Assembly (NCBI GenBank): GCA_013397455.1
Contig: VYZB01000078.1
Location: 1,738,247 to 1,802,246 of the forward strand
Source of the DNA: Crotophaga sulcirostris
Lineage: Eukaryota; Chordata; Aves; Cuculiformes; Crotophagidae
Direction of reading: 5' to 3'
Length of the DNA stretch: 64,000 bases
The stretch's first letter is position 1. Every line of letters begins with the position of its first letter. The notes beneath the pieces were generated by a model, which saw only the letters and a list, made by a program, of their open reading frames with translations, ran no database searches and was not told the DNA's origin. A program made the translations under genes and the position numbers. Below are positions 1-9,731 of this stretch, piece by piece.

Positions 1-1409
1 AAGGCCAAATAAATAGGGAGCTTTCCCCCAAGCCTGTCATTCATATTTCACCTTTGTGTGGATCTCTCTTGTTTGTCATGGGTGAAATCCTGCCTAGGAA
101 GAATTACTGCTGTGACTTTCTTGGGCAAAACCCACATATTTTTTCCCCTTGATTCTTGAGCTACTCATTTCTGCTTGGAAAGATTCTTTGCTTAACATCC
201 CATTGCTCTGTCATTCCATTTGTTCCTGTATTACTGCTATACCTACAGTGAAAATCAAAAGTTTTTTATAGACCCTACCGTCTCTGCAGTTAACTGCATT
301 ATTAGCTTGGAATAGAATAAGCTGAGTGTGCCTGACTGGGAAGAAAAGAAAGATAGGCTATCAGGTGAGATATTTTAGGAAGTATCTAAAAAGACCGGTA
401 TTTTCAAGATAAGCCTTTGATTTTCAGTGGATTTTTAACTTTATAAGAGCCTAATGGTGCAGAAGGGCAAGTTCTGTGATTCCCGCCAAAAGTTTAGCAT
501 ATGAAGAAGCCCAGCAAAGTCAGGTGTTTCTGACAAATATCAATAAGTATGGAACTTCACTACAGATGCTCAGGTAACCTGTGGCATTTCTGGCTTATCG
601 GCGAGCAACACCAAAGGTACTAACACTGGTAGTGCTCTGAGAGCCTCACACTTTGGAAAGTCATGCCACAGCTTTTCCCAGTTAGGCGATGAGAAAGAGA
701 GGAATTGGCAAACCAGCAGTCTTTGCCTGAAGATGTGCTGTTAAAAGATGTTTTCACGAGCTCTTTTTGTTTGCATAATGTTGCTTTTGTGAAACAGTGG
801 AAACATTCCTTGTTCATACCAAACTCCCAGGTGACTGGCACTCATCTTTCTCTAACCTGTGTTGTCATGATGGACACCTGTCACTGGAAAATGATGACAA
901 CTTGAAATGCTTTTTCTTTGCAGGTGGTTTCAGTCCAATTAATGAAGGAGGTCGATTCAGATTCTGGTGAATGCATTTATCTTTGTGACACATCCAGGCA
1001 ACCTAAGTAGGACAAGTAAACCAATATACTTCTCTATTTCTTTACCCTGGTCCTGAGGTGACATTTCAGCCATTACGTGCTTAACTACCACTACCTAGTC
1101 AAGCAGTTACAACAAGTTTGGCCTCAACTCAACATCAATAAAACACCATTTCTGCTGTGACTAGCTTGAAGTCTTCAAAACAGACACAGATAAAATTCAC
1201 AGGATGACCTAGGGAAATCTTTCTGGGATTTTTCTACGTGCCTTTTTCTCTTCTCTTATGCAATGTAATGGCAGAGAAGACATTTGGTGACTGCAGCTAT
1301 GAAAGAAGTGAATTTCAGCAAACCTGTGAGGGCACGACCTTGTTAGACTGTATGGAGGACAACTGTTTTTTATGAGCAGGGATGCTGTTTGCCACTGAAG
1401 GGCAGGAAT
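1..1409. other. Unannotated non-coding stretch
   Basis: I see no gene, RNA or recognisable repeat here. Open frames on both strands are at most about 73 codons, share no familiar motif and overlap one another in different frames, as chance frames do. The base composition is AT-rich, ordinary for bird intergenic or intronic DNA. The right edge is set by the first sequence that resembles CR1; that boundary is approximate because the 5' end of the element is decayed. Confidence 0.6.
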
Positions 1410-3232
1410 TTGTGCAACCAAAGCTCAATTAGAGTTGAAGCTGGACAGTACTGTGAAGGATAATAAAAAGGGCTTTTCAAATATGTTGATAACAAAAGGC
1501 AGGCCAGAAACGACATTGACCCATTGCTTGGTAAGCGTGGATGCTCCATAAACAGGGATATAGACAAAGCAGAGGCATTTAATGCTTTTTTTGCCTTTGT
1601 CTTCAGTATTAATGGTGGACACAGGCTCCACCAGAGCCCTGGGCTAGAGGACCAAGACTATGCAAATTATAAACTCCCAGTCAACCCTGAACTTGTGCAG
1701 GATTTGCTGCTTCAGCTGGATCACTACAAGTCAATGTAGTGACTTAAAGAGCTGACTGATGTAATAGCAAGACCTCTCTCATTGATTTTCAGTGTTCTTG
1801 GAATCTGGAGAGGTATCTGTTGACTGGAAGCTGGCAAATGTTGTCCCAATTTTCAAGGAGGGCAGCAGGGATAATATCAGGAACTACAGGTCTGTCAGTC
1901 TCACTTCAGTGCCTGGTACGATTATGGAGAAGATTATTCTTGGAGCTACTGAAAACCACCTAAAATACGGCACAGTCATTGGTCCCAGCCAGCACAGGTT
2001 TATAAAGGGAAAGTCCTGCCTGAAAAACTTAATTTCCTTCTATGACAAGATTACCCAACTGGTTGACCAAGGAAAATCGGCTGATGTGATCTTTCTGGAT
2101 TTCATCAAGACCTTTGACACTGTCTCTCACAGTATCCTCCTAAACAGCATGTCCAGCACACAGCTGGATAAACACATAATGCAGTGGGTGAACAGTTGGC
2201 TGATGGGTCATGCTCAGAGGGTCATAGTGAATGGTGTTACATCGGGCTGGTGACCAGTCACTAGTGGGGTTCTGCAGGAACCCATCTTAGGGCCAGTACT
2301 CTTTAATATCTTCATAAATGACCTGGATGCAGGACTCGAAGGTTTACTAACCAAATTTGCTGATGACTTGAAACTAAGGGAAGCTGTTGACACTCTTGAG
2401 GGCAAAGAGGCCCTGCAGAGGGATCTGGACAGATGGGAGAGCTCCAACTGCATGAAATTTAACAAGGGTAAGTGCTGGGTTCTGCACCTGGGGCACGGCA
2501 ATCCTGGATACACACAGACCGGGGAGTGAGAGGCTGGAGAGCAGACACGTGGAAAGGGACCTGGGGGTTCTGGTCGACGGCAAGTTGAACATGAGCCAAC
2601 AGTGCCATGACAACCAAGAGGACCAACCATGTCCTGGAGTGCATCAAGCACAGCATTACCAGCTGGTCGACGGAGGGGACTGTCCTGTTCTGCTCTGCTC
2701 TGCACTGGGTTGGCCCCACCTCAATGATTGTGTACTGTTTTGGGTGCCACAGTATAAAATGAACATCAAGCTACTGAAGAGTGTCCACAGGAGGCCACAA
2801 AGCTGGTGAAGAGTCTAGAGGAGAAATCATATAAGAAGTGGTTGAAATCACTTGGTTTGTTCAACCTGGAGGAGGCTGAGAGGGGACCTCAAAGCTGTTC
2901 ACAGCCTCCTCACAAGGGAATGAGGAGGAGCAGGCACTGATTTCTTCTCTCTGGGGACCAATGGTAGGTCCCAAGGGAATGGCAGGAAGATGTACCAGGG
3001 GAGGTTTTGGTTGGATGTTAGGAGAAGGTTCTTCATTCAGAAGGTGGTGGAGCACTGGAACAGCTCCCCTGGGAAGCAGTCATGACACCAAGCCTGACAA
3101 TATTCTAGAAGCATTTAGACAAAGCCCTCAGTCACATGGGGTGTATGTTGGGATTGTTCTATGCAGGGACAGGAGTTGACTCCATGATCCTTGTGGATCC
3201 CTTCCAACTCAGGTTATTCTATGATTCTGTTA
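1410..3232 (+). mobile_element. CR1 LINE, 5'-truncated copy with RT region and 3' end
   Basis: This is a non-LTR retrotransposon of the CR1 family, about 1.8 kb of an element that is about 4.5 kb when complete. The sequence follows CR1 from the linker between endonuclease and reverse transcriptase, through the RT core, to the 3' untranslated region. It ends at about 3214-3232 with the family's short terminal units (TTCTATGATTCTG). Only the 3' part is present, as expected from incomplete target-primed reverse transcription. The 5' boundary is uncertain by some tens of bases. The copy is dead: its coding frame is broken by a deletion, frameshifts and stop codons, described in the pseudogene entry. 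No target-site duplication could be fixed by eye. CR1 assignment is firm; the subfamily is not determined. Confidence 0.93.
1524..2809 (+). pseudogene. CR1 reverse transcriptase (ORF2) remnant
   Basis: This is the broken 3' half of CR1 ORF2, whose intact product is an endonuclease and reverse transcriptase that copies the element's RNA into nicked chromosomal DNA. Three frames carry it. Frame 3 (1524-1739 and on to about 1795) includes KAEAFNAFFAFVFS. Frame 1 (1792 to about 2530) includes DWKLANVVPIFKEG at 1822-1863, the motif A region FLDFIKTFDTVSH with its catalytic Asp codon at 2098-2100, and the FADD box at 2356-2367. Frame 2 (2549-2809) includes ERDLGVLVDGKLNMSQQC. Lesions seen are a short deletion followed by TAG at 1737-1739, an apparent one-base loss near 1800, TGA at 2251-2253 where CR1 usually has CGA, and a frame change near 2530. 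The catalytic Asp codons survive, but no functional protein can be made. Confidence 0.9.
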
Positions 3233-5330
3233 TTAGGCTTCTTTTAATGAGGATATGCTGTGTTCCTCGGGCTACAAGCTGAAGAACAACTGCTTGAGAA
3301 GCCCCAGTCCTGTCTGATATGAATGATAACCTCTTTGCTCTGACAGTAATAATCTAATGAGGAGGGAACAGGACACAGTGTTCCAGGATTAGAAAGTTAT
3401 GTGTTGTAGCTGAGACACTGATGGGGTGTAAGGTAAGAAGGAGACAGCAGAGCAGTAAAAGAACAATTAGGCAGTGCAGGTAGTTTACACAGTGTCCTAA
3501 TAAGAATTAGAACAAATTCTGGCTGTAATGCTATCATAAGAGTAGTGGGGTAAAGGCCTGAGTAAAACAAAATTGAAGTAATTGGCAAATGTGTATCTTT
3601 ATTTGCAGCTTTGTTTCCTAGACTACTTCCTTTCTTTGGAAATTCTCTCATACTTTGTGTTTAAGTTATGATCATCTTAGACACAAATTCCCATTGGAAT
3701 CTCTTGTTTTTTTGATCAGGTGCACAAAAGTGTATTTAGTTGTAGGTTTTTTCCTTTTTTTTAAGATTTAGGGGAAATATCAGTGCAAAGGGATTTCATC
3801 CTATGCACATGGTTGGGTTTCATTATCTACTTTTAATAGACCTTAAGTTCAGAAGACACTACTAAGTCCCTTGCAGTGAGTTCTTGCTTGATGCACACCC
3901 TGCAGTTCTGCTCAGCTACTCTGTGTGGAGTCTTGTAATTTGTATCTAATGAAAGTATCACTTTCAGGAAAAAAATCTATTCTTGATCAGGAGAGAGCAA
4001 GAAGTAAAGAACCCACCATTTCTTGGTGGTTTATTCTGGTAGTTAACCTTCGCACTAATTGCATCAGCTTTACTTTTATCTTCATAAAACAAGCAAAAAG
4101 GAATCTTACGTCAATGAGCTTATAAATTCCCTTTCACTTGAAACTTCAAACCACACCATCTGAGGGTAAAAGTATATGATCTGAAATAAATAGACTGGAT
4201 TCAGTCTTGGAGGACAGCTTTGCCAAAAAGTGCTGAAAAATGCTTGTAATGTAGTAGCCTCACAGATTCATCTCTTGTCAGAACAAGGCATACCCAACAC
4301 TTCAATTCACACTAAGCCAGTTCAAGCTTGGCTTAGCTGTGCAGTAGTCCTTAGCTGTTGCCCAGTCAATCAGACTGTCATTTGCTCTATTTCTGAATCA
4401 TAACCTTGTTGATTAAAACACCAGTTTGTATTAGCAAATATCCAATGTAAACTTGTAGTGACTTTGCCTTTAGAAAATTGCATTGCTGATGCATCTGTAG
4501 TAGTTGAAAACTCTTTCCCTTCTGATGCATGGAGGTGGGGAGGGGAAGAAAGGGTAATAGCAGTAACATCCCTTAAAAAAATTATTAACATACAAAACCA
4601 ATTGTGGACAAACAAAATTAAAAAAACCATAACTTTATCAAAAGCTTGATGTCTTGTGCATTGCAGATAAAATTTATACCTTTCCCTTTGTGCTAATCTA
4701 ACAACAGGGAACCATTATTCTGTGCTAACAGCTTGTTGTGTTAACATTCTCCTCTCATTACATTCACATAACAACATGCTGAATACAGAGAGCCTTGTAC
4801 ACTGTTTTGACTTAATTTCAACTGTTCAGTGCTAGACTCACTTTTCCAATTAAGGCAGGTAGACCAGTCCTGCTCTCATTAAGCTTAATGATAATTTAAA
4901 CATTGATTTCAAAGGAAGCAGCACTGGACTTCCATGAAACATGAAATCGAAGAAAAAAAAATGTTGATGAAGTAAGCCTCTTGTTCTGTCCTTCCAGTGT
5001 GCAATGCATGTATGAAGAGAAGGTAGTTTGTAATATACTTGTCACTGTGGTAAGAAAATTAAGCACATCCACTTTCTCGTTTGATTTCACACACATTCTT
5101 TATAACACTGTTCAATAACACATTAAAAGATTCCAGACAACATCCACTGCCCGTGTAACACGTGTAAATCAAATGACTTCCAAAGAAATGTTCTAGTACA
5201 ATGTTGTCCATGTGAGGATACAGGTTGTGGGGCATGTTGCACTACAGATGAGTAAGCGTTGTCCTTCCAAGTAACAAGCTGTGTGTTTTTTAAACATGGG
5301 ATTAATTTTGTTGAAAGCAACACACCTTTT
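3233..5330. other. Unannotated non-coding stretch
   Basis: No gene, RNA or repeat family is recognised. The longest frames are about 86 codons and show no domain. The region is AT-rich with scattered A and T runs. It lies between two CR1 copies of opposite orientation. Confidence 0.55.
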
Positions 5331-5445
5331 CACAGAGTCACAGAATGCCCAAGGCTGGAAGTGACTTCTAGAGGCTATCTGGGCCAACCTCCCTGCTCAA
5401 GCTGGGCCACCTGAAGTTGGCTGCCCAGAATCATGTCTCTTCCAG
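5331..5445 (-). mobile_element. CR1 3'-end fragment, minus strand
   Basis: The left edge reads CACAGAGTCACAGAATGCCC and runs into GGCTGGAAGTGACTTCTAG, then CCAACCTCCCTGCTCAAG. This is the reverse complement of the CR1 3' end, normally seen as AGAATCATAGAATGGCTTGG followed by GGAAGGGACC. Only about 115 bases of the 3' untranslated region remain. The right boundary is soft, because similarity fades after CCCAGAATCATGTC. It has no coding content. This is a typical heavily 5'-truncated CR1 insertion. Confidence 0.85.
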
Positions 5446-8400
5446 TATTTATACACACTGTTAACATGTTCCCTTCAGGTGCATGTGCTTCATTGAACAG
5501 CTTGCTGTGCAGATATGTGATGCTTTCATTGTTCTGTATTTCCTGGCTAGGTAGTGCAAACACCTACAGATACAGATCTAATAATTGAACTAGAAAAAGA
5601 GTAAACAAGCTGTGGATTGTAACTTTGAACACCCCATGTGCAGAAGTTACCACATTGCAGTCTGAGTGAAGATTAATTTACAGGATGTTTTCCACAGACA
5701 GATTCTGAAGCACTACAATCTTTCTTGAAAAATGGACTCTCAGTTTTGGTCATCTTATCATAAAACTGAAAAAAACCCTAATCCATTCCTTGCTTTTCTT
5801 AGAGCAGTTCTGTTTAAGAAACTACATATTCATGTAAGAGCCAAGCCCTGATTTATGTCCTTATTGCTATTATGACAAAGGAAGATGTAGTATTTGAGGG
5901 TCCTGTCCAACCTTTCAATACATGAATGAAATATTTGTTTGAAGTCAAGGTGCTGCTTTGTAGGTGCCTGTCTGTGAGCAAGCTCAGAGACACTGCTCTT
6001 TCCAAGGAATTCTCCAGAACAAAAGACATTGCAAATAACATGGGACTTAACAGCAGTTTTCATAAATGCTTAAGTCTGGTCCCCATAGCTCCACTGCAAA
6101 CAGTATCACGAATACATGCCTTGTTATTGGGTTCTGAGAGCAGAGGAAATCAAGGCCAAGTGGTGCAAAGTGTTCCCAGTATTTCTTTCCTGGCCTCTGC
6201 CTCTTCAGTCAGTCCGATTAGGCTGGATTCCCTGGAAATGTTAAAGTGATGCAAGCTTGGCACCCCCCACACACCTTGGCAGACATCCTCTCCAGCTGCT
6301 GTTAGAGCTCTCAGCAGTCCCCTTTCCAGGCATGAGTGTTCAGTTAATTAATTGGAGAGATTTAAAAATCCAATCAGACTGCAATGAAAGGGGAAAGAGA
6401 ATCCGGGGGTGGGGAGAAGGGCGGGGGGTGTATAGCTTGCAAACAGAGCCCGGGTAATTCAGTTCTTCAGGACAACCCGTGCAGTGGTTTAGCACATCGC
6501 TGGTACAGATGGACTGAGAACTGTTCCCAAAAATTTGACATGCAAATAGTGAATGTAAAGCAAGACTAAAACTGGCAGGTAAACCCTTCTTTCTCGACTT
6601 CTCTTGCTGTGCTCAGCCCAACCTCCTCCGGAACTCCCAGCTCCCAGCAGCAGCGTGTCCATCCCGCGCCCTGATGTCCCCGGGGGCTCCGTGGCTCTCA
6701 GTCCCAAAGAGGGCACCAAAGAACATCGCATTTGGGCACCTCCAGGGCCTGCTCATCCTAGCTGACAAAGTAACCAGCATTTTAGCAGAAAAAAATAACT
6801 GTTACATGTCGGGAGCATTCAAAGTGCAGGCACAGGGACTCGAACAAACTAAAAAAGAGAAACAAGCTAAACCCTGAACTGCTAAATCCTGCAGGTAGTG
6901 TGTCTTAAATACCAGACAGCACACATAGTAAGGAGCCTTTAAGGCTCACAGGTTCATCCTGGGAATCATCTAATTATCATGAGAAGAAACAAAGTGGGTT
7001 TGGTTTTTTTCATGAAATAATAGTGGGACAGGGGATGCATAGTATGTGTCACCTGTTAGAGGAGAGTGAAAGCTGGATCCTGGAATCACCACATCTAACT
7101 CGTTTTCAGTCCTTAGCAGTGTTAAGGCCGGTTTGTCATCCTGTTCCTGGGAGCTGCCATCTGATATTCTTCTTTAGTTATTCTCCAGAAATATGGTATA
7201 TTTCTGCAATTGCTGTCATGTTTTGTTTCCTGAGGTCATAGCGTTCTGTTGTGACTTATGATATAAAAATGTAATCTTTACCACAACTTCCTCATAAGGT
7301 AAAATTTTTGCTGGCTAACAAGGGCCAGTGTATTATATAATGTCCTTGGCATGATAATGCTCTTTGCTACCACAACTAAAAGCTTTTAGGAGGTCTTATT
7401 ATATTACAAATCCTCTGGAGTGTACAATAAGCATAGTATATATTACAGTGCAATAGTTTTCTTCATAAATTACTAAATACAGTGAGACTGAATGTATGAA
7501 GTTGGAGTACCTTAGACAATCAACTAATGTTGTTTCCATAATTGCTGTTTTGTGTGTTATTTTCTACGCCATTTTATTGATCTGTTTCCACTTGTAGTAT
7601 AACCCCCCTATATTTGACTCCTTAAATTCTTTACGGATATTGTTGTGATAGACAAGAAAGATATTATAGTAATCTGTAGAGAATGTTTAAAATGCTGAGG
7701 GCCAGCAATTGAAGTAAAAATCTAATTATTTTGGATATGGCCACAATTCTATTACCACTAAAGTTTCTTGAGAATAATTTGCATCAAAGGCTAGAAGAAA
7801 TCCTGTGCATAGGTATTAAAGTCTCTGAATGCCTATATGAAAGAATTGTTCCTTTTTTTCTCATCAAATGTCACCTAAATTCCACTTGTACTGTAGCCTT
7901 GTGCTACTGCTGACTAGCAAGTCTCTCTACATTTCACTTTAAATCAAATGAAAAATAAACGATGTGGCCTCCAATGCACACCAAAGAAGGAAACAGAGTT
8001 AATTCAGTGAATATTTGATTCAATATAAGAATGGAGCCAATTTCAAGAACCTATTTATCCTGGGCCTGGTGCTGACAACCTGGGGAAGCTTTCTGCTTGC
8101 TGTCACAGAGACCTACAAATCTCCTGTTCCAAACACTTCCAATCCAGACTAATTTTCTTGCTCTTGTTAGCAAAGTTGCTTTGCTACATTATGAAAACAA
8201 AAAGAGAATAGTGGAATGGGAAGGTGTTATCTCTTGCTTTTTCTAGTCCGAGGACACTGAGGGGAGTGTCTGACACCTGGTGATGTTATTGTAAAACAAA
8301 TTGCTACTGATAGGCTTTGAAATCTCTACAGAAAACAATCTACCACCTTCCTCTAGCAGTATGTTTCCCATAGATGCTGAAGAACTGATCCCTGCAAGGC

Positions 8401-9605
8401 TGAACGAATGGGATGATCCATGTGTGACTGCAGACTCCCAGCCAGAACACAGGAAGCCTGTTCCTGTGCACCTGCTGCTTTTGTGCTGGTGTAGCTCTGC
8501 TTCTAGGATTGCCCTTTCCCTTCTTTGTGCCAGCAGGAGCCAGTGAAAACTCAGGCCTGACACACCTACTGCCTCGTATACTAGACTGAATATTGTTAAT
8601 TACATTAATCAGAGAATTCTCTTGGAGCATAAGGTGATGTTTTGACATTGTGGAGATGATGAAGCTACTTAATATTCAGGCTGCCATCCCACAGTCCTTC
8701 TTTGCCCCCAGAAATCCTTGAGACTGAGCTTCAGTTTGATCACACACTGTGGTACATGGTCTTACATGTTCTGCTGTACAGACAGTTAAGTTTACGTTTA
8801 AACAGGACGGGTATATTTGATCTCCCCTGCTTACTCACGCTGGCCTCTGAAGTCAAAGACCTGCTTACGCAAGCAATCTGTGGGGAGCCGGGGGAGGGCT
8901 GAGGTGCAGGCAGCTCTTAGAGCCTGTTCAGTTTGTTGGCAATACAGTAGTTTTTGTACTCCTCCAGATGAAGATTTTTTATACTCCTGTCCTGAACTCT
9001 GGTATTGTGATGCTATGAATTCCTGGTCAAAGACACAGCATGGCAAAACCAGATCGAGCTGTCTCTGCATCTAGACACATCTGACCTAATTATTCCAGGC
9101 ATTTGTGCTTCTTGAAGCTCTGCTGATGGCAAGTAGTTAGTAATGTAGTGTGCAAAGGAAACTGGCTCTCTATCCCCTTATTGTTTTCCAAGCACTTCTC
9201 GAATCTCTCACCCTCTTCCACTGCACACACATTAGTCTGTGGCTGTGGTGCTCCCTCTCATGCTGTGTTTTTGTGCTTTCTTATTGCATGGCTACTTTAA
9301 AAATTATTGGGAACACAGAATAAGTTCCCCTCCATTTTAGTTTCACAACCTTCTCAGTGTCTGCTGCTACTGCTATTGGCTTGGTTATTTATGCAACTAT
9401 TAAGTTTCTGACAAACGTGCTGCAGGGAAGGCATTGAAGTTCTCACCTGGGCTAAGTCTTAAAGCTACAAAAACTCTAAGTTTAGAATAAAAGAGAATAG
9501 ACATATATTTTTTAAAAATCTAGTGAAATTTTTTTTTTTTAGAACCTGACAAGTTTGTATGTGGGTCCAGCAGTATTATATAAAACAAGATCATTTTTTC
9601 TATCC
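5446..9605. other. Unannotated stretch with a CpG-richer patch
   Basis: No protein gene is recognised. Frames reach about 107 codons without a familiar motif. The notable part is 6400-6730, which has roughly a dozen CpG dinucleotides, more than the surrounding AT-rich DNA, and is described separately as a possible regulatory patch. A 12-base T run lies at 9529-9540. The rest is ordinary AT-rich single-copy-looking sequence. Confidence 0.5.
6400..6580 (+). promoter_or_regulatory. Possible promoter-like patch with splice donor
   Basis: Seen directly: an SP1-type GC box (GGGCGGGGGG, 6419-6428), a weak TATA-like word just after it (TGTATAG, 6429-6435), the octamer ATGCAAAT (6540-6547), and a good splice-donor match, GGCAG followed by GTAAAC, with the junction at 6577/6578. 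CpG content is locally raised. These words in this order could mark a small first exon of an unknown, perhaps non-coding, transcript running rightwards. This is inference; each word is short enough to occur by chance, and no downstream exon was identified. Confidence 0.2.
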
Positions 9606-9731
9606 CCTATTCTCCATGTCAAGATCTTCATATTATTTTAGTTCAGTTTCAATTCAAAGAGTCTAAACAAAGAAGAGGATGAACCAGAACTGAACTAAAA
9701 TAATCTGAAGATCTTGACAAAAAGAATAAGG
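9606..9731. repeat. Long inverted repeat (hairpin)
   Basis: The left arm at 9617-9648 and the right arm at 9688-9719 are reverse complements over 32 bases with one mismatch (A at 9632 against C at 9705). The core begins TGTCAAGATCTTCA on the left and ends TGAAGATCTTGACA on the right. With a small gap, weaker pairing continues outward to about 9606 and 9731 (CCTATTCT on the left against AGAATAAGG on the right). The spacer between the core arms is 39 bases (9649-9687). A transcript would fold into a long stem. It matches no transposon end that I know, and no flanking target duplication is visible. Origin by template switching, a miniature element, or a selected hairpin RNA are all possible. Confidence 0.9.

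Noticed and set aside
2214..2705. 163-codon minus-strand open frame
   Set aside because: Antisense shadow of the CR1 reverse transcriptase region; no domain of its own.
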